57,839 nt of DNA, taken from positions 1 through 57,839 of the forward strand of contig JAFQBG010000027.1 of the NCBI GenBank assembly GCA_017416705.1, in the 5' to 3' direction. Positions 33,724 to 43,800 of this stretch are shown piece by piece (within the stretch, counting starts at the first letter, position 1; each line of letters starts with the position of its first letter). The translations under genes and the position numbers were made by a program. The notes under the pieces are model-generated. The model saw only the letters and a list, made by a program, of their open reading frames with translations, was not told where the DNA came from and did no database searches. Source of the stretch: Bacteroidaceae bacterium (GTDB taxonomy: Bacteria > Bacteroidota > Bacteroidia > Bacteroidales > Bacteroidaceae).

Positions 33724-35423
33724 ATTTCTATACCGATAATAAAAATCTCGAACACTATTTGAAGCATCCTCTTATGCAACGTATAGTTGCTATGCAGGAA
33801 CACGATTATGCGCAATCGTCCGAGTATAACTATGCTCCCATAGATTTTGCCGAGGCAGTCGAGGGCTATCGACGTGTTCTTGAACTTGTGGGCGAGCTAT
33901 GCGCCGAGGTCGTTGCCCCCAATGCCATGGAAGTGGAAAACAACGGCCCTACGTTGTGCGCCGGGCGAGTAAATTATGCTCCGGCTACCATCGAGAACCT
34001 CGAACTGTTCCGCCGGGCGGGGCTTATGGGCATATCCATGCCACGTCGGTTCGGCGGTCTTAATTTTCCGCGTACCATTTTCATACTTATCGAGGACATC
34101 GTCAGCCGTGCCGATGCAGCGTTTGGCAACCTGTGGGGCTTGCAAGATTGTGCCGAAACCATTTTGAATTTCGGTAGCGACGAACAAAAACAACGCTATC
34201 TGCCAAAAATATGTGCGGGGGCTACCATGTCGATGGACCTCACCGAGCCCGATGCAGGCAGCGACCTGCAAAGCGTGCGTCTGAAAGCAACGTATAGCGA
34301 GCAAGACGCTTGTTGGTATCTCGACGGAGTGAAACGCTTCATCACCAACGGCGACTCCGACGTGCATCTGGTGCTTGCACGCAGCGAGGAGGGTAGTGTC
34401 GATGGTCGCGGTCTGTCGCTGTTTATAGTGGAAAAGGAGTGTGGCGGTGTGCATACGCGCCGCATCGAAAATAAAATGGGAATACATGGCTCGCCTACAT
34501 GCGAACTTGTGTTCAACCATGCCAAGGCCGAGCTTTGCGGTAGTCGCCGCATGGGGCTTATAAAATATGTCATGTCGCTCATGAACGGTGCGCGTCTGGG
34601 CATAGCCACGCAAAGCGTTGGTATAGCGCAGGCGGCATATAACGAGGCTTTGGAATATGCCCGCAGCCGTAAACAATTTGGTAAAACCATAATAAATTTC
34701 CCGGCAGTGTACGACATGGTGGGCGCCATGAAAGCAAGGCTCGATGCTCTTCGCAGCCTTCTCTACGAAACGGCAAGGAACGTCGATATGGCAGGCTTGT
34801 TCGACGAATTGTCGCGCGAACGCACCCTGACACCCCAAGAACGTGCCGAGTCGAAGCTGTTTGCGAAGAAAGCCGATGCGCTCACCCCTATTGTGAAAGG
34901 CATAGGTAGCGAAATAGCCAATATGAATGCCTATGACTGTGTGCAGGTGCATGGCGGTTCGGGATATATGCGCGACTATGTTTGCGAGCGTCTATACCGC
35001 GATGCAAGGATAACATCAATATACGAAGGAACAACCCAACTGCAAGTGGTGGCAGCCATACGATATGCTACAAGCGGTTTCTACACGCAGCTGATAGAGG
35101 AATATCTTGCAATAGACGTTCCCGCCGAAATGCTCATGCTGCATGGCAGAATAGCAGCGATGCTTGCCGCCTATCGTCAGGCTGTTGAGAGGGTGCAGTC
35201 GTTCGAAAATCAGGAAGCAACAGACTTCCTTGCCCGTCGTCTATACGAAATGGCGGCCTATACGCTCATGTCGGTTCTGCTGTTGCACGACGCCGTTGCC
35301 GACGGGCAACTGTTTGCCAAGTCGCTGCACCGTTTCGTTGCAACAGCCGAGTCGCTTATATGCGGTCATGCGGCATATATATCGGCTTTTACCCCTGATT
35401 TTTTACAAAACTACGATAAATAA
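33720..35423 (+). CDS. Acyl-CoA dehydrogenase family protein, extended form
   Basis: A 567-residue FAD dehydrogenase, longer than the ~380-residue core family because of a C-terminal extension of about 120 residues. The core is clear: GLMGISMPRRFGGLNFPRTI, the flavin-contact MSMDLTEPDAGSDLQSVRL, RKQFGKTIINFPAVYDM, QVHGGSGYMRDYVCERLYRD, and IYEGTTQLQVV with the probable catalytic base E436. It overlaps etfA by 4 bp, so its electrons surely go to that EtfAB pair. The acyl substrate is unknown. The extension (about 445-567) is helical with no motif I recognise. Confidence 0.92.
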   Translation: MNFYTDNKNLEHYLKHPLMQRIVAMQEHDYAQSSEYNYAPIDFAEAVEGYRRVLELVGELCAEVVAPNAMEVENNGPTLCAGRVNYAPATIENLELFRRAGLMGISMPRRFGGLNFPRTIFILIEDIVSRADAAFGNLWGLQDCAETILNFGSDEQKQRYLPKICAGATMSMDLTEPDAGSDLQSVRLKATYSEQDACWYLDGVKRFITNGDSDVHLVLARSEEGSVDGRGLSLFIVEKECGGVHTRRIENKMGIHGSPTCELVFNHAKAELCGSRRMGLIKYVMSLMNGARLGIATQSVGIAQAAYNEALEYARSRKQFGKTIINFPAVYDMVGAMKARLDALRSLLYETARNVDMAGLFDELSRERTLTPQERAESKLFAKKADALTPIVKGIGSEIANMNAYDCVQVHGGSGYMRDYVCERLYRDARITSIYEGTTQLQVVAAIRYATSGFYTQLIEEYLAIDVPAEMLMLHGRIAAMLAAYRQAVERVQSFENQEATDFLARRLYEMAAYTLMSVLLLHDAVADGQLFAKSLHRFVATAESLICGHAAYISAFTPDFLQNYDK

Positions 35424-35446
35424 AAATTTTAAAATATATAATAACT

Positions 35447-36034
35447 ATGGAGACAAATAAATATTTGCGTGTCGCTTACACGCTATATTCGCATCGTGAC
35501 GGAGTGTGCGAGGAGTTCGAAAAAACAACCCGCGAACAGCCTTTTGCTTTTCTTACCGGTGTTGGCTACACCTTGGATATGTTCGAGGAGAAACTGAAAG
35601 GCCTTAAAAAAGGCGAGGAATTCGATTTTACAATCCCATGTGCCGATGCCTATGGCGAGTACGACCCCGACCATGTTCAGGATTTTAACCGCGAAGTGTT
35701 TACCATAAACGGCAAGTTCGATTCGGCTCATATTTTCAACGGAAATGTCATCGAGATGATGCGTGCCGACGGCTCGCCCATTTTGGGAACGGTGAAAGAG
35801 GTTACACCCATGAAGGTGACAATGGATTTCAATCATCCGCTTGCAGGGTGTGATTTGCAATTTGTAGGAGTGGTCATGGAGAACCGTCCGGCAAAAGAGA
35901 GCGAACTTAAAAAATTCTACGAGTCGTTGCAGGCTGCACAGTGCGGTTGTGGCAGTTGCGGAGGATGCAGCGGTGGTAATTGCGGCGACGGATGCGGCGA
36001 TGGTTGCGCCGATGGTTGTTGCAGCAAATCATAA
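35447..36034 (+). CDS. SlyD-like FKBP prolyl isomerase with Cys-rich tail
   Basis: A 195-residue cytoplasmic FKBP of the SlyD type: a peptidyl-prolyl isomerase domain with an inserted chaperone flap (about 70-125). Marks are FAFLTGVGYTLDMFEEKLKG (31-52), CADAYGEYDPDHVQDFNREV, and VTMDFNHPLAGCDLQFVGVV (124-143). The tail 166-193 has nine cysteines spaced by Gly, Asp, Asn and Ser (CGCGSCGGCSGG ... CADGCC). It plays the metal-binding role that His/Cys tails play in E. coli SlyD, which feeds nickel to hydrogenase; here no His is present, so the metal may differ. It sits between the ACAD gene and aroC on the same strand. Confidence 0.9.
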   Translation: METNKYLRVAYTLYSHRDGVCEEFEKTTREQPFAFLTGVGYTLDMFEEKLKGLKKGEEFDFTIPCADAYGEYDPDHVQDFNREVFTINGKFDSAHIFNGNVIEMMRADGSPILGTVKEVTPMKVTMDFNHPLAGCDLQFVGVVMENRPAKESELKKFYESLQAAQCGCGSCGGCSGGNCGDGCGDGCADGCCSKS

Positions 36035-36049
36035 ATTTATAAAACTATC

Positions 36050-37129
36050 ATGAATACATTCGGAACATTGTTACGTCTTACGACATTTGGCGAGTCCCAT
36101 GGCACTGCCATAGGCGGTGTGCTCGATGGCTATCCCGCAGGCGTGGAGATAGACACTGAATTTGTGCGTCGGCAAATGCGCCGTCGTCGTCCGGGACAGA
36201 GTGCCGTTACCACAGCGCGAAACGAAGCCGACGAGGTGGAATTCCTCTCCGGTATATTCGAAGGCCGTTCAACGGGAACGCCCATAGCCTTTGTCATATA
36301 TAATAGTAACAATCGCAGTTCCGACTACGATAATCTGCGCCATGTGTACAGGCCTTCGCATGCCGACTATGTATATGACGTGAAATACGGTGTGCGCGAC
36401 CATCGAGGCGGCGGACGCTCGTCGGCACGTGAAACGGCTGTACGTGTCTGTGCCGGGGCACTTGCCATGCTTGCTCTGAATGAGCGTGGAATAAAAGTCC
36501 GTGCATATACATCGCAGGTGGGCAATATTTTTGCCGAAAAAAACTATGCCGAGTACAATCTGGATGCGGTGGATGATAATATCGTTCGTTGTCCCGATGC
36601 CTCGGTGGCTTCCCGCATGGAGGAACTTATTCTCGATGTAAAACGTCAGGGCGACACTGTCGGTGGGGTGGTGACGTGTGTTGTGCAGGGTGCACCTGCC
36701 GGCCTTGGTGAGCCGCTCTACGATAAACTATCGGCACGATTGGCACAGGCCATGCTGTCGATAAATGCAGCCAAGGGGTTTGAATATGGCAATGGGTTTG
36801 CCGCCGCCTTGGGGCGTGGCTCGTTGCAGAACGATATATTCTATAATGATAACGGACGTATATCGACGAAAACAAATAACAGCGGCGGCATCCAAGGCGG
36901 AATTTCCAACGGACAGGATATCTATTTCCGCGTGGCATTCAAGCCGGTGGCAACCATACTCATGGAGCAACAGACAGTGACAAAGACCGGTGATGAGTCT
37001 GTCATAGCCGCAAAAGGCCGTCACGACCCATGCGTGGTGCCACGCGCCGTACCTGTGGTCGAAGCTATGGCTGCACTCACCATACTCGACTTCCTGCGTA
37101 TTCAGGAGGGGGTTGCCGTCTCTCGCTAA
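36050..37129 (+). CDS. aroC: Chorismate synthase
   Basis: A 359-residue enzyme converting 5-enolpyruvylshikimate-3-phosphate to chorismate with reduced FMN, the last step of the shikimate pathway. Signatures are [20 protein letters not shown] (12-31), the [20 protein letters not shown] segment, [20 protein letters not shown] with [11 protein letters not shown], and the C-terminal [19 protein letters not shown]. It lies 15 bp after the FKBP gene and 14 bp before a membrane-protein gene, so it is probably part of a longer transcript. Nothing is missing. Confidence 0.97.
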   Translation: MNTFGTLLRLTTFGESHGTAIGGVLDGYPAGVEIDTEFVRRQMRRRRPGQSAVTTARNEADEVEFLSGIFEGRSTGTPIAFVIYNSNNRSSDYDNLRHVYRPSHADYVYDVKYGVRDHRGGGRSSARETAVRVCAGALAMLALNERGIKVRAYTSQVGNIFAEKNYAEYNLDAVDDNIVRCPDASVASRMEELILDVKRQGDTVGGVVTCVVQGAPAGLGEPLYDKLSARLAQAMLSINAAKGFEYGNGFAAALGRGSLQNDIFYNDNGRISTKTNNSGGIQGGISNGQDIYFRVAFKPVATILMEQQTVTKTGDESVIAAKGRHDPCVVPRAVPVVEAMAALTILDFLRIQEGVAVSR

Positions 37130-37143
37130 AAAATATAAACGAT

Positions 37144-39030
37144 ATGAAAAACATAGGCGAAAAATTTATAAAAAAATACAATATGGCGTCGGTAAACAGG
37201 GGGCTTCTTGCACTGTTTTGTTTAGTGACGTGGTTGTTGCTGTCGTTCTACGAATCGGCGTTGTTGCAACGCGTCGATGCTCAGTCGCTATTCCTCTTCG
37301 ACGGAACGTTCTTTGAACGCTCCATGAGGGTGCCTGCCGGCTTCTTGGGCTATGTTGGCAGTTTCCTTACCCAATTCATGTATTATCCGGCATTGGGCGC
37401 GGCTGTTTTTGTTGCCTTGTTGCTTATAGTCTATATGCTGGTGCGTCGAGTGTTCCGCATATCCGACCGTTGGGCTGTACTCGCAATGGTGCCGATGTTC
37501 CTATTGCTGTCGTTAAACACCCAATTGGGCTATTGGATATACTATCTGAAATTTCCCGGGTACTGGTTCGTTCCTGTCATTGGCACAATAGTGGTTCTGT
37601 TGGCCGTTTGGCTTTTTGACAGGGCGTCGTATAAATGGCACATACCCGTAATTGTCGCATGGACCATATTGGGCTATCCTCTTTTTGGTTTCTATGCCCT
37701 GTTTGCATCGTTGTGCATGGCTGTATTGTCGCTTTCGCTTGCCATACGTAACGGCAATCGCATGCGTCTTGTGTTCGACGGTGTGGCAACCGTCGTGGTT
37801 GCATTGGCATTGATAATCGAGGTACCCCTTGTGTGCTACGAATACTACAATTCCATGGCTGTGGAGTTTGTTCACACAGCCGGTTTGCCCTCGTACCATT
37901 GGGATATAAGAACCGACCATTTTAACGAAAGCATAATTCCTTATTGGTTGCCATATATCCTGCTTTTTGCCTATATAATATTGCTTTCTGTCATATACAA
38001 CAGGTTGTCCTCGCGTGTCGAAATAGACAAACGTTACATTGTGGTGAACAGCCTGCTGCTCACCGCATCGGTACTGTTCTCCTATTTCTATTGGTATAGC
38101 AACGACAATTTCCGTATCGAGAACAAACAAGACGCCGCCATGTGGGAGTCCGACTGGCGCAAGGTGGCCGACTATGCACGCGACACCAAAGAACCCTCGC
38201 GACAGATTGTAATGAACAAAAATATAGCCCTGCTGAACTTGGGGACAGCAGGCGACGAGATGTTTACATACCCCGACGGCAGCGCAATGATTGACGCCCC
38301 CATGAATGTGCATCTGACACACACAGGCGGCATCATGTCATATTATTGCTATGGCAAATTTAATTTCGCCTATCGTTGGAGTGTCGAAAACGCTGTGGAA
38401 ATGGGCTGGAAGGTAGAATACTTGAAGCATGCCATACGCTCCATGCTGTTGCAGCACGAATATATGATAGCACGCCGCTACATCGAAATACTCAAAAAAG
38501 CACCGTTCCATCGTAAATGGGCATTGCACTACGAGCAGTTCCTCGATAATCCCGAGCGCATAGCCAAGGAACGCGAGTTTTTTGTGCCTTTGCAAATGTG
38601 TAAATACCCCGACGTACTCGATGTCGATGACTCATACGTCGAGGCCTATCTTATAAAAGAAATCCCAATGGGTTATACATTGGAAAACTCACCTGTGTAC
38701 AACGAGGCGGCATTGATGTCGTCGCTTGTGCGCAAGGATGCCAATATGTTCTGGCCTAATTTAGCACGTTACTTGTATAACCGCAAACTGAAACGCCTGC
38801 CAACACACTATCAGGAGGCGGTGTTGCTGTTCTCTAATCTAAACCGTAACGTCGATGTGTCGCAGCTGAAAATAGACAATTCGGTGCGAATGCGTTTCAA
38901 TTCCTTTATGCAGGCAACAAAACGGTATAAAGGCATGAAGGAGGAGCAGATGGCACCCTACATGCTGAAAGACTATGGCCGCACCTATTGGTACTTCTAT
39001 TTCTTTGTGCGTAATATAAAAACCAATTGA
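37144..39030 (+). CDS. Polytopic membrane protein (DUF6057-like)
   Basis: A 628-residue inner-membrane protein of unknown function. The first ~330 residues contain about nine hydrophobic segments (for example GLLALFCLVTWLLLSFYESA, PALGAAVFVALLLIVYMLVR, FVPVIGTIVVLLAVWLF and LLTASVLFSYFYWYSND). Residues ~335-628 form a soluble domain with repeated helical pairs (TPR-like character: MLLQHEYMIARRYIEILKKA, ARYLYNRKLKRLPTHYQEAV). From memory it fits the Bacteroidota family called DUF6057. The start is set at 37144, after aroC; the frame from 37030 runs inside aroC. It ends 18 bp before a haem-c propeller lipoprotein, a pairing that suggests joint action. Confidence 0.75.
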   Translation: MKNIGEKFIKKYNMASVNRGLLALFCLVTWLLLSFYESALLQRVDAQSLFLFDGTFFERSMRVPAGFLGYVGSFLTQFMYYPALGAAVFVALLLIVYMLVRRVFRISDRWAVLAMVPMFLLLSLNTQLGYWIYYLKFPGYWFVPVIGTIVVLLAVWLFDRASYKWHIPVIVAWTILGYPLFGFYALFASLCMAVLSLSLAIRNGNRMRLVFDGVATVVVALALIIEVPLVCYEYYNSMAVEFVHTAGLPSYHWDIRTDHFNESIIPYWLPYILLFAYIILLSVIYNRLSSRVEIDKRYIVVNSLLLTASVLFSYFYWYSNDNFRIENKQDAAMWESDWRKVADYARDTKEPSRQIVMNKNIALLNLGTAGDEMFTYPDGSAMIDAPMNVHLTHTGGIMSYYCYGKFNFAYRWSVENAVEMGWKVEYLKHAIRSMLLQHEYMIARRYIEILKKAPFHRKWALHYEQFLDNPERIAKEREFFVPLQMCKYPDVLDVDDSYVEAYLIKEIPMGYTLENSPVYNEAALMSSLVRKDANMFWPNLARYLYNRKLKRLPTHYQEAVLLFSNLNRNVDVSQLKIDNSVRMRFNSFMQATKRYKGMKEEQMAPYMLKDYGRTYWYFYFFVRNIKTN

Positions 39031-39048
39031 TACTAAACAGAAAATGTC

Positions 39049-40554
39049 ATGAGAATACCTTATATATATATGGCGCTGTCGCTGTTGTTGGCATTTGCCT
39101 CGTGCGGCAACCCAACGGTTCCGTCGCAATCCTCCTCGTTGGGTGAATTACCCTCTATCTACCCCGACTATACCAATGTGACTATACCATGTAACATTGC
39201 TCCGCTTACCTTCGTTGTAAATAACGAGGCCGACGAATATGTGACACGCTTGTCCTGTGGCGACCACTCGGTTGTTATGGGTGGCAAGGAGGTATCGCCC
39301 GATATTGATGATTGGCATGCCCTGCTTGCAACGGCAAAAGGAGCCGATGTAAAGGTCGAAGTCTTTGCGCGTAAGTCCGACAAATGGAGTGCATATTCCC
39401 CGTTTGTCTTTACGGTCTCTCCCGACTCCATCGACCCTTATATATCCTATCGTCTCATTCCGCCGTCGTATGTGTGTTACGAAGAACTCACAATATCGCA
39501 ACGCAACATATCCAACTACGACGAGAAGACTATCTATAACAATATGCTTGCCGCAACCGAGAACAAGGGCTCGTGTATAAACTGCCATGCCTATAAAAAC
39601 TACCGCACCGATAATATGCAGTTCCATGTTCGTCAGAATAATGGAGGAACAGTGTTTGTTCACAACGGCGTTCCTGTCAAGCTGAACATGGCTACCGATT
39701 CCACATTGTCGGCAGGAGTATATCCCTCGTTCAATCCGGTGTACGACGTAGTTGCCTACTCGGTGAACAAGACAGGTCAGATATTCCATACCCGCAATCG
39801 CAATAAGGTCGAAGTGCAGGACGAGAAAAGCGATATAATCATCTATAATCCCGTTACCAACACCGTTACAAATGTAGCCGACAGCCCCGACGACCTCGAA
39901 GTGTTTCCTTGGTGGTCGCCCGACGGCCGCACGCTCTATTATGGCTCAGCACATTTTACGGTGCAAGATACAGCCAATACCGTTGTAAAGGAGGAGATAA
40001 TTCGCTACCGCGATATAAAATACGATATACTGCGCCGCTCGTGGAACCCCGAAACGTTTGAGTTCGGCCCTGTCGATACGGTCTTTGCCGCAACCAAAAT
40101 AGGCAAGAGCGCGACGTTCCCGCGCGTATCCCCCGACAACCGCTATCTGCTTTTTGCTCTTGGCGAGTACGGCTGTTTCCACGTGTGGCATCACGATGCC
40201 GATTTGCATCTGCTCGACCTTGCGACAGGCGAGTCATGGCCGCTCGACGAGGCCAATTCGGAGTATGCCGAAAGCTATCATTCGTGGAGCAGCAATTCGC
40301 GTTGGATACTGTTTTCGAGCCGTCGCGACGATAGCAATTACACCCGCTTGTATATAGCCCATGTCGATGCCGATGGCAAGGCCTCGAAAGCCTTTGTCCT
40401 GCCACAGCGCAAAGCCGACTTCTATTCCATGTTCGACCGCTCGTACAATGTACCCGAATTTATGCTTGAACCGGTGGACTTGGCACCGCATGAATTTGCC
40501 GACATAGTGAAGGGCGAAGCAAAAAAAGTTACATACTCCTCGACAGGACGCTGA
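39049..40554 (+). CDS. Beta-propeller lipoprotein with a single CxxCH haem-c site
   Basis: A 501-residue lipoprotein (lipobox FASC, C19). Residues 30-150 form a beta domain. The motif SCINCHAYKNYRTDNMQFHV follows, with C176, C179 and H180 forming a CxxCH haem-c attachment site, and a possible distal ligand at M189 or H192. Residues ~205-480 carry TolB/PD40-type propeller blades (YPSFNPVYDVVAYSVN, FPWWSPDGRTLYYGSA, TFPRVSPDNRYLLFALG, SYHSWSSNSRWILFSSRRDD). No cytochrome maturation genes are nearby. With the polytopic membrane protein 18 bp upstream it may form an electron-transfer or sensing unit; this is inference. A strong terminator follows at once. Confidence 0.85.
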   Translation: MRIPYIYMALSLLLAFASCGNPTVPSQSSSLGELPSIYPDYTNVTIPCNIAPLTFVVNNEADEYVTRLSCGDHSVVMGGKEVSPDIDDWHALLATAKGADVKVEVFARKSDKWSAYSPFVFTVSPDSIDPYISYRLIPPSYVCYEELTISQRNISNYDEKTIYNNMLAATENKGSCINCHAYKNYRTDNMQFHVRQNNGGTVFVHNGVPVKLNMATDSTLSAGVYPSFNPVYDVVAYSVNKTGQIFHTRNRNKVEVQDEKSDIIIYNPVTNTVTNVADSPDDLEVFPWWSPDGRTLYYGSAHFTVQDTANTVVKEEIIRYRDIKYDILRRSWNPETFEFGPVDTVFAATKIGKSATFPRVSPDNRYLLFALGEYGCFHVWHHDADLHLLDLATGESWPLDEANSEYAESYHSWSSNSRWILFSSRRDDSNYTRLYIAHVDADGKASKAFVLPQRKADFYSMFDRSYNVPEFMLEPVDLAPHEFADIVKGEAKKVTYSSTGR

Positions 40555-40556
40555 TA

Positions 40557-40588
40557 AAAAAAATTGCGCTGTACAGCGCAATTTTTTT
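40557..40588. terminator. Strong intrinsic terminator after the haem-c propeller gene
   Basis: The core ATTGCGCTGTACAGCGCAAT is fully self-complementary, flanked by seven A on the left and seven T on the right. The hairpin begins 2 bp after the stop codon. It would work in both directions and isolates the upstream operon from the FAS1-SusC-SusD locus. Confidence 0.92.
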
Positions 40589-40856
40589 GTTTTAAAGCGG
40601 CGCACGATAACGCGGCGTCGCTCCTTAATTGTTAAAAATATATAAATTTTAAATTTGTAGGGCTTTTCCCGGCAACTGCGCTATAACATTTAATAGAATT
40701 TTTTATGCTTTTTTCTTAACATGATGCAAAATTTAATGTTTTTTATTTGAGTTTTAAATTGAAAGGGTTATTTTTGCACGTTACATAGTGTCTGAATAAG
40801 GCTCATGTGGATAGTGTAAGAAAGAAAAATTCTAATTAATTATAAAATTTGTATTT
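40589..40856. other. Promoter region of the FAS1-SusC-SusD locus
   Basis: Non-coding and A/T-rich. It contains the consensus promoter at 40746-40776 and a leader of about 75 nt before the first start codon. No ECF-sigma or anti-sigma gene and no hybrid two-component gene lies nearby to control the locus. No other structure was recognised. Confidence 0.5.
40746..40776 (+). promoter_or_regulatory. Consensus Bacteroidota promoter of the FAS1-SusC-SusD locus
   Basis: TTTG (40746-40749), a spacer of exactly 19 bp, and TATTTTTG (40769-40776) fit the housekeeping sigma consensus TTTG-N19-21-TAnnTTTG. Transcription would start near 40783. It is the best promoter match in the window and implies a well-expressed operon. 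Confidence 0.8.
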
Positions 40857-43800
40857 ATGTTAAGACACCGTTTATGTAAATTCGGCCATGCAATGTTCTT
40901 TACATTGTGTGTGCTCCTGACCGGTAGTTTCATGCAATCTTGTACCGACGAGTTAGACGAGTATAAGTACGACGATGAATATCCGGAATGGTTGGGTGCC
41001 AGCATCTACGACTTCTTGAAGGACGGAGAGCACAACGGACGCACCTATAAAACTTTGGTTGCAATCATCGATACTCTTGAGTACGATGAGGTTCTTGCCC
41101 GTACGGGTAGCAAAACGCTCTTTGTTGCCGATGACGATGCTTTTGCACGTTTCTTTCAGAAAAATGCGTGGGGTGTAACCTCATTCGAGGAGCTATCGCT
41201 CACGCAGATGAAAATTCTGCTCATGGGCTCTATGCTCGACAATACATATCTGTTGGATATGATGTCGTGTCTGCCCGCCGAGGGTAACGCCGACCCCGTA
41301 GAGGGAACATGCTTGCGCCGCGATATTTCATTGGAAGCGGTAGATAGCATACCCTATTTCACCGAGGATATGTTGCCCAAATTCAACAAAAACTGGGATA
41401 GATTCCGCGTACCTAATGGCAAGAACAGACTTCCCGGCTTGAACCTTGCCGTGGATGCTTCCGAGCCCATGATGGTACACTTCCTTCGCGAGTTTGTAAA
41501 GGCCAAGGGCATGACAGAAGAGGACATCAACATCCTGTTCAATGCTCCACGTGGCACCAAACGTTCGGGCGATGAGGCATTTATATACCAGAACCAAATC
41601 ATTGCCAGCGACATCGACTACGGTGAATTCTCCGACGATACACTTACCATCACATGTAAGAATGGTTACGTATATCGTATGCAGGATGTGTTACTGCCTC
41701 CTTCGACAATGCCTCAGGAATTGCGTAACCATCCCAAAACAAGAATTTTCAGCCACGTGCTCGACCGTTTCAGCGTTCCTGTATATGCAGGTAGTCTGTC
41801 CAATAAATACAACGAAATTCATGAATTGGTTGACGACCCCGATAGTATATACGAAATGCGCTATCTGAACTATTCGTCGGTGCGTCCTTTGCACTACCTC
41901 GACCAAAACGGTAATCCCGTTGTGGGTGACGGTGACGAGGATTCTATGTTGCCTTTCGATCCGGGATGGAGCCAATATCGTGGCGATGCAAACTCGAAAG
42001 TAGGTGCCGATATGGCAGCCATGCTTGTTCCCTCGGATGAAACAATGTACAACTTCTTTGCAAACGGTACAGGTAAGTTCTTGCTCGAACAGTTTGCACC
42101 CAACGAAACATATAGCAGCGACGACTACATGAGTATCTTGCCTGCACTCGACAGCATTCCGCAACACGTAATTGCTGCGTTCGTGAAAGTACTTATGCTT
42201 CCCTCGTTTGTAAATTCGTTGCCCAGCAAGTTCGACCAAGTGTACGATGCCGAGTCGCAAGAGCCGCTTGATGTTCTGCCCGAGCATGTCGAGGAATGCG
42301 TTGTAGCAAATAACGGTGTCATATATATATTGAACAACGTATTCGGTCCCGACAAATATCGTTCAGTTTCGGCTCCCCCTCTCGTGCTCGACAACATGCT
42401 CATCATGCAAGAGGCCATCAACCAACTTGGTTACAACGCCTACCTGTTGGCTATGGGAGCAACATATAGCTTCTTTATCCCCGACAACGACTATTTTGTA
42501 TATTACGACCCCACAACAATTGAATCGCCCACACCCTTGGCATATAAATTCTCGGCCGAGCGCGTAGGTAGCGACCGTGTTGATATTATGGCCGTACCCT
42601 ATTCATACGACCCTGCTACATACGAACTGAAAGAGGAACTAAGTATAACACAAGGTTCTGCTGTCAGAACTTTTATGGACGAAGGAAACGCATACACAAT
42701 TACCGACCCCACAACAGGCGAAAAACGCAGTTTGTCGTTCACATGGGCACAGGCTACAACCAACGCTCCTTCGTCGTTCTTGCGTAACCGTCTAACCGAC
42801 CTGCTCGACTATCTTATCGTAGTAGGTAATGTCGAGGACGGCAATAAATATCACCGTTCAAAAGGCTATGGAACCATCAAGTGCGATGTGAACTTCTCAC
42901 TAATGGCCAACGGTGAACTTGCTCCCGACGCCTTTACATTCTATGGTGGTGAGCAGCTCGAAAACGGTAAAGCCATAAAAGTGATGGAACGCTTCCCCGA
43001 GGATAACGGTGTTACATACTGTACAATGCCCGATATAAATCCTGCCGTAGAGGCTACATTGCAGTCGGGTATTCCTACTCCTCCCACAGAATCCATCTAC
43101 TCCAAACTGAAACAATCGGCCGACAAAAACGGAGAATTTACAAACTTCTATAATCTGTGTGTCGGTCCCAAAGACCAGTCTTTGAAGGCATTCTTCGAGG
43201 ATATATATCCCTATATCAACCTCGACTCGCTCGATAGAGACTCAGTAAGAAACTACTCTATATTCTACGGTTCTACAAGCAAAACCGAAGGACGCAACGT
43301 ACCGCGCGACCAAGCAGTACCGTTCTTCACATCGTACCACTATACCGTATATGCTCCCAACAACGCGGCAATTGATAAGGCCTATGCAATGGGCTTGCCC
43401 ACATGGGAGGAATTGCAGAACGAATTGGGTATGAAAGACGACGATGCCGACGGTAGCGACGACAGCGATGAACCCGCTCTTGACGAGGACGGCAATCCTA
43501 TAATAGAAGTATCTCCTAAATATAAAAAGGTAGCATCGTACGTACGTCTCATAAACAAATTCTTGCGTTATCACTTCCAAGATAACTCGGTATTTGTCGA
43601 TAATCACATGACGGCTGCCAATTACGAGACAGCTGCCATAAACGAGGAGACAGGCCGTTTCTTCCAGCTCAATCTGGTACCCGAGGGAAATACCTATAAA
43701 GTAATCGACCACATTGGCAACGCAGCAAAAATTGTCACAAGCGGCGAAGAGAACAAGACATATAACATTATGACACGCGACTTGCTCCTCTATTGCGGTG

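Noticed and set aside
33897-34952. 351-residue minus-strand frame across the acyl-CoA dehydrogenase
   Set aside because: Antisense to a strongly conserved dehydrogenase; His/Cys-rich composition is typical of a shadow frame.
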